Origin: Hyphomicrobiales bacterium | GTDB taxonomy: Bacteria > Pseudomonadota > Alphaproteobacteria > Rhizobiales > Rhizobiaceae | DNA length: 64,000 nucleotides | Direction of reading: 5' to 3' | NCBI GenBank assembly: GCA_900473745.1 | Contig: UCMW01000007.1 | Span: forward strand, 124,001-188,000 | Shown: piece after piece, positions 56,526-64,000 of the stretch | Layout: every line of letters starts with the position of its first letter | Position numbering within the stretch: the first letter of the stretch is position 1 | Program-made: the position numbers and the translations under genes | Notes under the pieces: model-generated | Seen by the model: only the letters and a program-made list of their open reading frames with translations | Database searches by the model: none | What the model was told of the DNA's origin: nothing

Positions 56526-56872
56526 GGTTTGCGCGCGGTGACATGGTGACGGCCGCCTTCCAAGGTGATCTGGGCAAACCGAGGCCTGCGGTCATCGTTC
56601 AGGCGGACAATTACATCGAACACCACGTCACGCTGCTGCTTTGTCCACTGTCGACATTTCTCTCGGATGCTGCGGATTTTCGCCCAACGCTCGAGCCGTC
56701 GAAAGACAACGGTCTAAAGGAGCGATCCCAAATCATGGCTGACAAAATGACCCATTTGAAGAAGGCCGCAATCCGACAAGTTATCGGCCACTTGAGCGAG
56801 GATGAAATGGCGCTGCTGGAGACGGCGATCATCAACATCACCGGCTTACAGCAATTCAGACCGCAGTCTTGA
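56522..56872 (+). CDS. MazF/PemK-family toxin
   Basis: A 116-residue toxin starting at GTG, which overlaps the antitoxin stop. The family pattern is clear: RFARGDMVTAAFQGDLGKPR RPAVIVQADN, CPLSTFL, and the conserved Ser/Thr and Arg region ERSQIMADKMTHLKKAAIRQ VIG. MazF proteins are ribosome-independent mRNA or tRNA endonucleases. It is followed 24 bases later by the dihydropyrimidinase gene. Confidence 0.85.
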   Translation: MRFARGDMVTAAFQGDLGKPRPAVIVQADNYIEHHVTLLLCPLSTFLSDAADFRPTLEPSKDNGLKERSQIMADKMTHLKKAAIRQVIGHLSEDEMALLETAIINITGLQQFRPQS

Positions 56873-56896
56873 GAACACGACACGGGGAGAGACCAC

Positions 56897-58354
56897 ATGA
56901 CCACCACAGTCATCAAGGGCGGCACCATCGTCACCGCCGATCTGACCTACAAGGCCGACGTCAAGATCGAGGGCGGCGTGATCGTCGAGATCGGCCCCAA
57001 CCTCTCCGGCGACACCGTGCTGGATGCGGCAGGCTGTTACGTCATGCCAGGCGGCATCGATCCGCATGTGCATCTCGAAATGCCGTTCATGGGCACCTAT
57101 TCCGCCGACAACTTCGAAAGCGGCACGCGCGCCGGTCTCTCCGGCGGCACGACCATGGTCGTCGATTTCTGTCTGCCCGCTCCCGACCAGTCGCTGCTCG
57201 AAGCGCTGCAGATGTGGGACAACAAGACCTCGCGCGCCACGGCGGACTATTCGTTCCATATGGCCATCACCGGCTGGAATGAGCGCATCTTCGACGAAAT
57301 GAAGACGGTCGTTCAGGACAAGGGCATCAACACTTTCAAGCACTTCATGGCCTATAAGGGCGCGTTGATGGTGAATGACGACGAGATGTTCGCCTCGTTT
57401 TCCCGCTGCGCCGAACTCGGTGCCCTGCCCCTGGTCCATGCCGAAAACGGAGACGTCGTCGCCGCCATGACCGCCAAACTGCTCGCCGAAGGCAATAACG
57501 GTCCGGAAGCCCACGCCTATTCCCGTCCCGCCGAAGTCGAAGGCGAAGCCACCAACCGCGCCATCATGCTGGCCGACATGGCGGGCGTTCCGCTTTACGT
57601 GGTGCACACCTCCTGCGAACAGGCGCATGAAGCGATCCGCCGTGCCCGCCAGAAGGGCATGCGCGTTTATGGTGAGCCGCTGATCCAGCACCTGACGCTA
57701 GACGAAAGCGAATACGCGCATCCTGACTGGGACCACGCCGCCCGCCGCGTCATGTCGCCTCCCTTCCGCAACAAGCAGCATCAGGATTCCCTCTGGGCCG
57801 GCCTGCAGTCCGGCTCGCTCTCGGTCGTCGCCACTGACCACTGCGCCTTCACCACCGAGCAGAAACGCTTCGGCCTCGATAGCTTCGCCAAGATCCCGAA
57901 CGGCACCGGCGGGCTTGAAGACCGCCTGCCGATGCTCTGGACGTATGGCGTTTCCACCGGTCGCCTGACGATGAACGAATTCGTCGCGGTCACCTCGACC
58001 AATATCGCGAAGATCCTCAACATCTATCCGAAGAAGGGCGCGGTCCTCGTCGGCGCAGATGCCGACCTCGTGGTCTGGGATCCCAAACGCTCGAAGACCA
58101 TCTCCGCCAAGACCCAGCAGTCTTCGATCGACTACAATGTCTTCGAGGGCAAGGAAGTGACCGGCCTGCCGCGCTATACGCTCACCCGCGGTTATGTCGC
58201 GATCGAGGAAGGCACGGTCAAGACCCGCGAGGGCCAAGGCAAATTTGTGAAGCGCGAGCCGTTCACGGCGGTCAACAAGGCGCTGTCGACCTGGAAAGAC
58301 CTAGTCGCGCCGCGCAAGGTGGAACGCACCGGCATTCCGGCGACGGGGGTTTGA
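56897..58354 (+). CDS. hydA: dihydropyrimidinase/D-hydantoinase
   Basis: A 485-residue amidohydrolase. Metal ligands: DPHVHLEMPF (two His), the carboxylated Lys in TFKHFMAYKGALM, PLVHAENGDV, YVVHTSCEQAH and the Asp of ATDHCAFTT. The length fits the family. It opens the dihydrouracil or dihydrothymine ring formed by PreTA to give N-carbamoyl-beta-amino acids, which the hydrolase at 55021 cleaves. It may also hydrolyse hydantoins. GGGGAGAG precedes the ATG. A RIME-type repeat follows. Confidence 0.93.
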   Translation: MTTTVIKGGTIVTADLTYKADVKIEGGVIVEIGPNLSGDTVLDAAGCYVMPGGIDPHVHLEMPFMGTYSADNFESGTRAGLSGGTTMVVDFCLPAPDQSLLEALQMWDNKTSRATADYSFHMAITGWNERIFDEMKTVVQDKGINTFKHFMAYKGALMVNDDEMFASFSRCAELGALPLVHAENGDVVAAMTAKLLAEGNNGPEAHAYSRPAEVEGEATNRAIMLADMAGVPLYVVHTSCEQAHEAIRRARQKGMRVYGEPLIQHLTLDESEYAHPDWDHAARRVMSPPFRNKQHQDSLWAGLQSGSLSVVATDHCAFTTEQKRFGLDSFAKIPNGTGGLEDRLPMLWTYGVSTGRLTMNEFVAVTSTNIAKILNIYPKKGAVLVGADADLVVWDPKRSKTISAKTQQSSIDYNVFEGKEVTGLPRYTLTRGYVAIEEGTVKTREGQGKFVKREPFTAVNKALSTWKDLVAPRKVERTGIPATGV

Positions 58355-58380
58355 GCAGGTCGATGGCTTTGGCGCGCGGC

Positions 58381-58547
58381 GTTACCCCCCTCTGTCACTT
58401 CGTGACATCTCCCCCACAAGGGGGGAGAGTGAAACCTCGCGCCTTTTGCCATGATCTTTCTGTTGTCTCGACAAAAGCTGGCGAGTTCGGCCGCATTCCG
58501 CTCTCCCCCCTTGTGGGGGAGATGTCCGGCAGGACAGAGGGGGGTAC
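58381..58547. repeat. RIME-type intergenic palindromic element, copy 1
   Basis: Outer arms GTTACCCCCCTCTGTC and GACAGAGGGGGGTAC enclose inner arms CATCTCCCCCACAAGGGG and CCCCTTGTGGGGGAGATG with a short unique centre. The same arms recur at 59993. This matches the rhizobial intergenic mosaic elements. The translations SPPLWGRC seen across it are artefacts. Confidence 0.8.
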
Positions 58548-58592
58548 AACGCACGCTAAGGTTAGCGACACCAGCAAACCGGCACGCTCCGC

Positions 58593-58642
58593 GCCCCCTC
58601 ATCCGGCGCTACGCGCCACCTTCTCCCCGCTGGGGAGAAGAG
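58593..58642. repeat. second, shorter palindromic repeat
   Basis: CCCCTCATCCGGCGCTACGC continues to a CTTCTCCCC/GGGGAGAAG hairpin. It resembles a half-element of the same rhizobial repeat class and lies between copy 1 and the cupin gene's end, where it may also end transcription. Confidence 0.55.
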
Positions 58643-58647
58643 GTCAC

Positions 58648-59061
58648 TCACACCTCTACCAGCCCCTCCAACTCCGGCAGCAGCACAACGCTCTCCTGCT
58701 CGTTCGGGTCGGTGCGCGCAATGATCGCCGTGCAGGGCGCGTTCGACAGGTTCGCCGGCAAATGCGGCACGCCAGCCGGAATGTAAAACAGCTCGCCCGC
58801 ATGCACGATCACATGGTTCTCCAACCGCTCGCCATACCAGGTATGGGCCTGGCCGGAGAGCATGTAGATCGCCGTCTCGTGGCTCTCATGCAGATGCGCC
58901 TTGGCGCGCGCGCCGGGCGGCATGGTCAGCACATGCATGCAGATGCCCTTGGCACCCACGGTCTCGGCGGCAATGCCTTCGAAATAACTCAGTCCCTGCT
59001 TGCCCTCATAGGTATGGCCGGGTTTGACGATCCGGCAGGTGGGCTTTGCTGATGCGTCCAT
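58648..59061 (-). CDS. cupin-domain protein
   Basis: A 137-residue single-domain cupin. The frame is open far upstream, but the ATG at 59061 (MDASAKPTCRIVKPGHTYEG) has AGAGGA 8 bases before it. Cupin motif 1 is seen as GARAKAHLHESHETAIYMLS, with metal-binding His residues and Glu; motif 2 as GELFYIPAGVPHLP. Such proteins act as metal-dependent isomerases, oxygenases or sugar-binding units. Its reverse orientation breaks the pyrimidine operon between hydA and the transporter. Confidence 0.8.
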   Translation of the reverse strand: MDASAKPTCRIVKPGHTYEGKQGLSYFEGIAAETVGAKGICMHVLTMPPGARAKAHLHESHETAIYMLSGQAHTWYGERLENHVIVHAGELFYIPAGVPHLPANLSNAPCTAIIARTDPNEQESVVLLPELEGLVEV

Positions 59062-59184
59062 GGTCTGATCCTCTCGTCTGCAGCAGCGCCGCCGCCCTTC
59101 CCTCTCTGCCGGTTGCAACCGGCCTCTATCCGACAGCATGCAAGAGGCAAACGGCCTTTGCAACAAACCCGATTGGCTGCCCGC

Positions 59185-59973
<789 letters not shown>

Positions 59974-59992
59974 CATCCACTTGGAGGACTTG

Positions 59993-60136
59993 GTTACCCC
60001 CCTCTGCCCTGCCGGGCATCTCCCCCACAAGGGGGGAGAACGACAGACCGCCGCCATCTCGCTCCCACGGCACAGTGCCAGCCGCCACTCTCCCCCCTTG
60101 TGGGGGAGATGTCACGGAGTGACAGAGGGGGGTAAC
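59993..60136. repeat. RIME-type intergenic palindromic element, copy 2
   Basis: Arms GTTACCCCCCTCTGCC and GACAGAGGGGGGTAAC, with inner arms as in copy 1 and a different 38-base centre. The transporter genes continue on both sides, so the element lies inside the operon and may form an mRNA hairpin. Confidence 0.8.
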
Positions 60137-60165
60137 ACCCGCTCAACGGAAGGAAGGGTCACCCC

Positions 60166-60501
60166 ATGAACCCCACCTTCCTCCTTTGGCTCGGCGCTGC
60201 CATGGCAACCTTTCTCGGTGCAGCCACCGTCTCCCGGGCCTATGTAGACAATGGCAAGCTCTGGGTGCTCGTTGCCTCGCTCGCCCTTTATTGCGTCGGC
60301 AATCTGATGATGGTGAAGCTGATGCGTGAGGGTGGCCTCGGCCTTGCCATCTCCGCCTCCTCCGTTGCCCAGCTTCTCCTCATCAACATCATCGCCTTCT
60401 TCCTCTTCGGCGAACGGCTGACCACCCAGCAGTCGGTCGGCGTGGCGCTCGGCGTCGTGTCGATCGCCCTGATGCTCTTCCCGGCCAAGGGAGGCGTGTG
60501 A
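60166..60501 (+). CDS. four-helix SMR/EamA-type membrane protein
   Basis: A 111-residue protein with four predicted helices (FLLWLGAAMATFLGAATVSR; LWVLVASLALYCVGNLMMV; LAISASSVAQLLLINIIAFF; SVGVALGVVSIALMLFPAKG), the size and layout of small multidrug resistance-like half transporters. It sits within the ABC importer operon, ending 2 bases before the first permease start. It may be an exporter subunit, not part of the ABC complex. Confidence 0.72.
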   Translation: MNPTFLLWLGAAMATFLGAATVSRAYVDNGKLWVLVASLALYCVGNLMMVKLMREGGLGLAISASSVAQLLLINIIAFFLFGERLTTQQSVGVALGVVSIALMLFPAKGGV

Positions 60502-60503
60502 CC

Positions 60504-61388
60504 ATGGCCCAACCCTCCACTGTCCGCGACCGCATCCTGCCGGTCCTGACCATCCTGCTGGCCATCCTGGTCATCTGGCACATTTTCGTCGTCTATCTGA
60601 ACGCGCCCTTCATTCGCGACCAAGCGGCCCGCGCCAATGAAGAGATCAGCTTCGCCCAGGTGGTCGAACGCAGCTTCGTCCAGGAGCGGCCGATCCTGCC
60701 GGCCCCGCACCAGATCATCGTCGAGCTCTGGGACACCACGATCAACAAGGCTGTCACCTCCAAGCGCAGCCTCATCTACCATGCCTGGATCACGCTCTCT
60801 GCGACGCTGATGGGCTTTGGCATGGGCACCGTGCTCGGCATCATGCTTGCCATCGCCATCGTCCATAACAGGGCCATGGAAAAATCGCTGATGCCCTGGG
60901 TGATCGCCTCCCAGACCATTCCGATCCTCGCCATCGCGCCGATGATCATCGTCGTCCTGAATTCGATCGGCGTCTCAGGTCTCATGCCCAAGGCCCTGAT
61001 CTCCACCTATCTTTCCTTCTTCCCGATCGTCGTCGGCATGGTGAAGGGCTTGCGCAGCCCTGACATGCTGCTGCTCGACCTGATGCACACCTACAATGCC
61101 AGCCAGACCCAGACCTTCTGGAAACTGCGCTGGCCGGCCTCCATGCCCTATCTCTTCACCTCGCTGAAGGTGGCAATCGCGATCTCGCTGGTCGGGGCCA
61201 TCGTCGGTGAACTGCCGACCGGTGCCGTCGCCGGTCTCGGCGCCCGTCTGCTCTCGGGCTCCTATTACGGCCAGACCATCCAGATCTGGGCTGCTCTCTT
61301 CATGGCGGCGGGCTTGGCTGCCCTGCTCGTCTCGATCGTCGGCATGGCCCATACACGGGTTCTCGCACGCATGGGGGTCAAGCCATGA
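60504..61388 (+). CDS. ABC transporter permease 1
   Basis: A 294-residue permease. The ATG at 60504 is chosen because GGAGG lies 9 bases upstream; a GTG 6 bases earlier is possible. Six or so helices, with the EAA-like loop LMHTYNASQTQTFWKLRWPASMP, which contacts the ATPase. Family: SsuC/ThiX-type permeases. Overlaps permease 2 by 4 bases. Confidence 0.88.
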   Translation: MAQPSTVRDRILPVLTILLAILVIWHIFVVYLNAPFIRDQAARANEEISFAQVVERSFVQERPILPAPHQIIVELWDTTINKAVTSKRSLIYHAWITLSATLMGFGMGTVLGIMLAIAIVHNRAMEKSLMPWVIASQTIPILAIAPMIIVVLNSIGVSGLMPKALISTYLSFFPIVVGMVKGLRSPDMLLLDLMHTYNASQTQTFWKLRWPASMPYLFTSLKVAIAISLVGAIVGELPTGAVAGLGARLLSGSYYGQTIQIWAALFMAAGLAALLVSIVGMAHTRVLARMGVKP

Positions 61389-62251
61389 ACGGTTACCTCG
61401 TCTTCGCCCTCGTCTTCTGGCTCGGCGCCTGGGGTTTGAACCAGTGGCTGGTTGCACAGCGTCCGAAAGATCCGTCCACCCGCCGCGCGATCGGCCTCGC
61501 CGTACCCATCATCTTCGGCATCACCCTGCTCGTCATCTGGGAATGCATGGTGCGTGGCTTCGAGATCCCCTCGATCCTGCTGCCGGCACCCTCAATGATC
61601 TGGGCCCGCATCCTCACCTCCACCCATATCCTCTGGGCGGATTTCCAGCAGACCTTCCTGAAGTCGGTGATCACGGGCTACGTCGCAGGTTGCGGCCTCG
61701 GCTTCATCGTCGCGATCCTGATCGACCGCTCGCCCTTCCTGCAAAAGGGCCTGCTGCCGATCGGCAACTTCGTCTCGGCCCTTCCCGTCGTCGGCATCGC
61801 CCCGATCATGGTCATGTGGTTCGGCTTCGACTGGCAGTCCAAGGTCGCCGTCGTCGTCATCATGACCTTCTTCCCGATGCTGGTGAACACCGTGCAGGGA
61901 TTGGCCGCCGCCAGCCACATGGAACGCGACCTGATGCACACCTATGCCGCCTCCTGGTGGCAGACGCTGGTCAGGCTTAGGCTTCCCGCCGCCTGGCCTT
62001 TCATCTTCAATGCGCTGAAGATCAACTCGACACTGGCCCTGATCGGGGCCATCGTTGCAGAATTCTTCGGCACCCCGATTGTCGGCATGGGCTTCCGTAT
62101 CTCGACCGAGGTCGGACGCTCGAATGTCGACATGGTCTGGGCCGAGATTGCGGTCGCCGCACTCGCCGGCTCGGTCTTCTACGGATTGGTGGCACTGGCA
62201 GAACGCCGGGTCACCTTCTGGCATCCGTCCGTCCGTGGTGGACGGTCGTGA
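61385..62251 (+). CDS. ABC transporter permease 2
   Basis: A 288-residue second permease of the same family, with an EAA-like loop LMHTYAASWWQTLVRLRLPAAWP that parallels that of permease 1. Two different permeases imply a heterodimeric channel. The start overlaps permease 1 (ATGA). The binding-protein gene follows 30 bases later. Confidence 0.88.
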   Translation: MNGYLVFALVFWLGAWGLNQWLVAQRPKDPSTRRAIGLAVPIIFGITLLVIWECMVRGFEIPSILLPAPSMIWARILTSTHILWADFQQTFLKSVITGYVAGCGLGFIVAILIDRSPFLQKGLLPIGNFVSALPVVGIAPIMVMWFGFDWQSKVAVVVIMTFFPMLVNTVQGLAAASHMERDLMHTYAASWWQTLVRLRLPAAWPFIFNALKINSTLALIGAIVAEFFGTPIVGMGFRISTEVGRSNVDMVWAEIAVAALAGSVFYGLVALAERRVTFWHPSVRGGRS

Positions 62252-62281
62252 GTTGAACGAAAAACAAAAGAGGGAACTGAA

Positions 62282-63274
62282 ATGACTGTCAAACTCGCAT
62301 CCCTGCTGCTGTCGGCCGCGGTCTCGCTGACCGCGATGCAGGCCGCCGCCGCCGACAAGGTGACCCTCCAGCTGAAGTGGGTAACCCAGGCCCAGTTCGC
62401 CGGCTATTACGTCGCGAAAGACAAGGGCTTCTACGAAGAGGAAGGCCTCGACGTCGAAATCAAGCCAGGCGGCCCTGACATCGCCCCTCCCCAGGTTCTG
62501 GCCGGTGGCGGCGCTGACGTCATCGTCGACTGGATGCCGTCGGCTCTCGCCACCCGCGAAAAGGGCGTTCCGCTCGTCAACATCGCTCAGCCCTTCAAGT
62601 CCTCTGGCATGATGCTGACCTGCCTCAAGGAAACCGGCATCACCAAGCCTGAGGATTTCAAGGGCAAGACCCTCGGCGTCTGGTTCTTCGGCAATGAATA
62701 TCCGTTCCTGTCTTGGATGAGCACGCTCGGCATCAAGACCGACGGATCGCCGGACGGCGTGACGGTCCTCAAGCAGGGCTTCAACGTCGACCCGCTGCTC
62801 CAGAAGCAAGCCGCCTGCATCTCGACCATGACCTACAATGAATACTGGCAGGTCATCGATGCCGGCATCAAGGCCGAAGACCTCGTGACCTTCAAGTATG
62901 AAGACGAAGGTGTCGCCACGCTCGAGGACGGCCTCTACGTGCTCGAAGACAAGCTCGCCGATCCGGCCTTCAAGGAAAAGATGGTCAAGTTCGTCCGCGC
63001 TTCGATGAAGGGCTGGAAATATGCGGAAGCCAATTCCGACGAAGCTGCTGAAATCGTGCTCGAGAACGACGCCTCCGGCGCCCAGACAGAGGCGCATCAG
63101 AAGCGCATGATGAGCGAAGTCGCCAAGCTGACCGCCGGTTCCGCCGGCGCGCTCGACAAGGCCGACTACGACCGCACGGTGAAGACCTTGCTCGGCGGCG
63201 GTTCGGACCCGGTCATCTCCAAGGAGCCGACAGGCGCCTTCACCACAGAGATCACCGACGCGGCCCTGAAATAG
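62282..63274 (+). CDS. ABC transporter substrate-binding protein (NMT1/THI5-like)
   Basis: A 330-residue periplasmic protein with a signal peptide (SLLLSAAVSLTAMQAAAADK). The KVTLQLKWVTQAQFAGYYVA and KDKGFYEEEGLDVEIKPGGP stretches are characteristic of the NMT1/THI5-like family that binds pyrimidine-like precursors, riboflavin and related ligands. Context with dihydropyrimidine catabolism suggests a pyrimidine or dihydropyrimidine ligand; thiamine precursors are an alternative. GAGGGA precedes the ATG. Confidence 0.88.
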   Translation: MTVKLASLLLSAAVSLTAMQAAAADKVTLQLKWVTQAQFAGYYVAKDKGFYEEEGLDVEIKPGGPDIAPPQVLAGGGADVIVDWMPSALATREKGVPLVNIAQPFKSSGMMLTCLKETGITKPEDFKGKTLGVWFFGNEYPFLSWMSTLGIKTDGSPDGVTVLKQGFNVDPLLQKQAACISTMTYNEYWQVIDAGIKAEDLVTFKYEDEGVATLEDGLYVLEDKLADPAFKEKMVKFVRASMKGWKYAEANSDEAAEIVLENDASGAQTEAHQKRMMSEVAKLTAGSAGALDKADYDRTVKTLLGGGSDPVISKEPTGAFTTEITDAALK

Positions 63275-63299
63275 TCTTGGCGGACCACTTCGAAACCTG

Positions 63300-63328
63300 G
63301 ACACGGGGAGCGATCCCCGTGTCTTTTT
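63300..63328 (+). terminator. terminator of the ABC transporter operon
   Basis: GACACGGGGA and TCCCCGTGTC pair around GCGA, followed by T5. It lies 25 bases after the binding-protein stop, a textbook intrinsic terminator. The 271 bases after it hold no gene and presumably the efflux promoter. Confidence 0.92.
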
Positions 63329-63599
63329 GTAGGTTATACTGATCAATAGTGAACGTCAGATCTGGCAAATCCGCAACACTACCGTTCTATATTGAACAAT
63401 TTTCAAGCCGGTGTGGGAATCGGGCGCTACGCCTCTTGCAAGCGCTTTTGCAATCCCCCACCTCTTTCGCAAGTCTTCAAATGCCGCAATTGTGATGTAG
63501 CGTGCTACTGTCTGGATGGATCGCCACAGTGAGCCGATCCGCCCTCCACGACGTAACAGGCCATGAACTGCGAACATCGTTCTTTCTGGGAAGGGTCTT

Positions 63600-64000
63600 A
63601 TGTTTCGACACACGAACGCAACCGCCGTGCTGATGGCTGCGAGCCTGTCCTTGTCGGCCTCGGTCGCAATGGCACAGGAATCCCAGCCCGCACCGGCCCA
63701 GGCCCTTCCCGCCATCATCGTCACAACGGCGGAGAGCCGTGACCTCGTCGACCGGATCGTCGCGACCGGCACGATCAGGGCGGAGGAGGAAGTCCAGATC
63801 CAGCCTCAGGTCGAAGGACTGCAGATCAAGTCCCTGGATGCCGATGTCGGTGACACCGTCCAGGCCGAAACCGTCGTTGCCAAGCTCAACGAAGATACGC
63901 TTCTGCTTCAGCGGAGCCAGTACGTCGCCAATCGTGCGAAGGCGGAAGCCGCACTCGCACAGTATCGGGCCCAGCTCGTCGAAGCCGAAGCAAGCCTGAC
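63600..64000 (+). CDS. RND efflux periplasmic adaptor (partial)
   Basis: The frame MFRHTNATAVLMAAS continues through a signal peptide (LSLSASVAMAQE) to the window edge, 133 residues visible. VDRIVATGTIRAEEEVQIQP and VEGLQIKSLDADVGDTVQAE form the first half of the lipoyl/biotinyl-like domain, then VVAKLNEDTLLLQRSQ begins the coiled-coil hairpin. These adaptors join an RND pump to an outer-membrane channel. GGAAGGG precedes the ATG at 63600. The pump gene should follow beyond the window. Confidence 0.85.
   Translation, partial: MFRHTNATAVLMAASLSLSASVAMAQESQPAPAQALPAIIVTTAESRDLVDRIVATGTIRAEEEVQIQPQVEGLQIKSLDADVGDTVQAETVVAKLNEDTLLLQRSQYVANRAKAEAALAQYRAQLVEAEASL

Noticed and set aside
61592-63346. 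584-codon reverse frame opposite the permease and binding protein
   Set aside because: It is an antisense shadow in GC-rich coding DNA; the forward genes have clear family motifs.

Overview
The window reads as the chromosome or a large replicon of an alphaproteobacterium of the Rhizobiaceae (Rhizobium/Agrobacterium type). The pointers are a dmeR-dmeF nickel/cobalt efflux operon, an ExoD protein, PreTA pyrimidine catabolism under a RutR-like regulator, and two copies of an intergenic palindrome of the RIME type. This is inference from gene content; I ran no database search.

Layout. (1) 1-2.3 kb: 5' end of a PAS-containing chemotaxis receptor, a small hypothetical gene and dmeRF. (2) 2.5-26.5 kb: an accessory island. 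It holds an exported Clp/crotonase-fold protein, a soluble FtsH-like AAA+ zinc protease next to a TnsA-like protein, a Hanks-type kinase operon with an RNase H-fold protein, a complete three-gene ABC-3C conflict system (Mrr-like nuclease, middle component, DUF2326 ATPase), an RNase HI, an AbiEii-type nucleotidyltransferase, many unknown genes, and a Tn7-like transposition operon (TnsA-like, TnsB, TnsC, TniQ). I could not find the element's ends. (3) 26.8-40 kb: a collagen-like membrane protein and a giant Ser/Thr-rich protein. The giant protein is about 213 unbroken octapeptides arranged in super-repeats of 17 or 27 octads. Divergent from it lies an operon for a TPR/GT41 O-glycosyltransferase, a methyltransferase-fold protein, a glycosyltransferase with an inserted FAMeT-like module, UDP-galactopyranose mutase and UDP-glucose 4-epimerase. 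I propose that this operon glycosylates the repeat protein. (4) 40-46.5 kb: ABC-F protein, serine recombinase, secreted trypsin-like protease, truncated haemoglobin and small genes. (5) 46.7-63.3 kb: the reductive pyrimidine pathway. PreT-PreA reduce uracil/thymine, a dihydropyrimidinase opens the ring, and a Zn-dependent amidohydrolase probably releases beta-alanine. A RutR-like TetR regulator and two candidate operators accompany it. An NMT1/THI5-type ABC transporter lies downstream and probably imports a related substrate. A MazEF-like pair sits inside this operon. A c-di-GMP GGDEF-EAL protein, ExoD and a DMT transporter are interspersed. (6) 63.6-64 kb: start of an RND efflux adaptor.

The two most notable systems are the octad-repeat protein with its divergent O-glycosylation operon, and the island combining a Tn7-like operon, two TnsA-like proteins that both lack the catalytic lysine, and several conflict-type modules.
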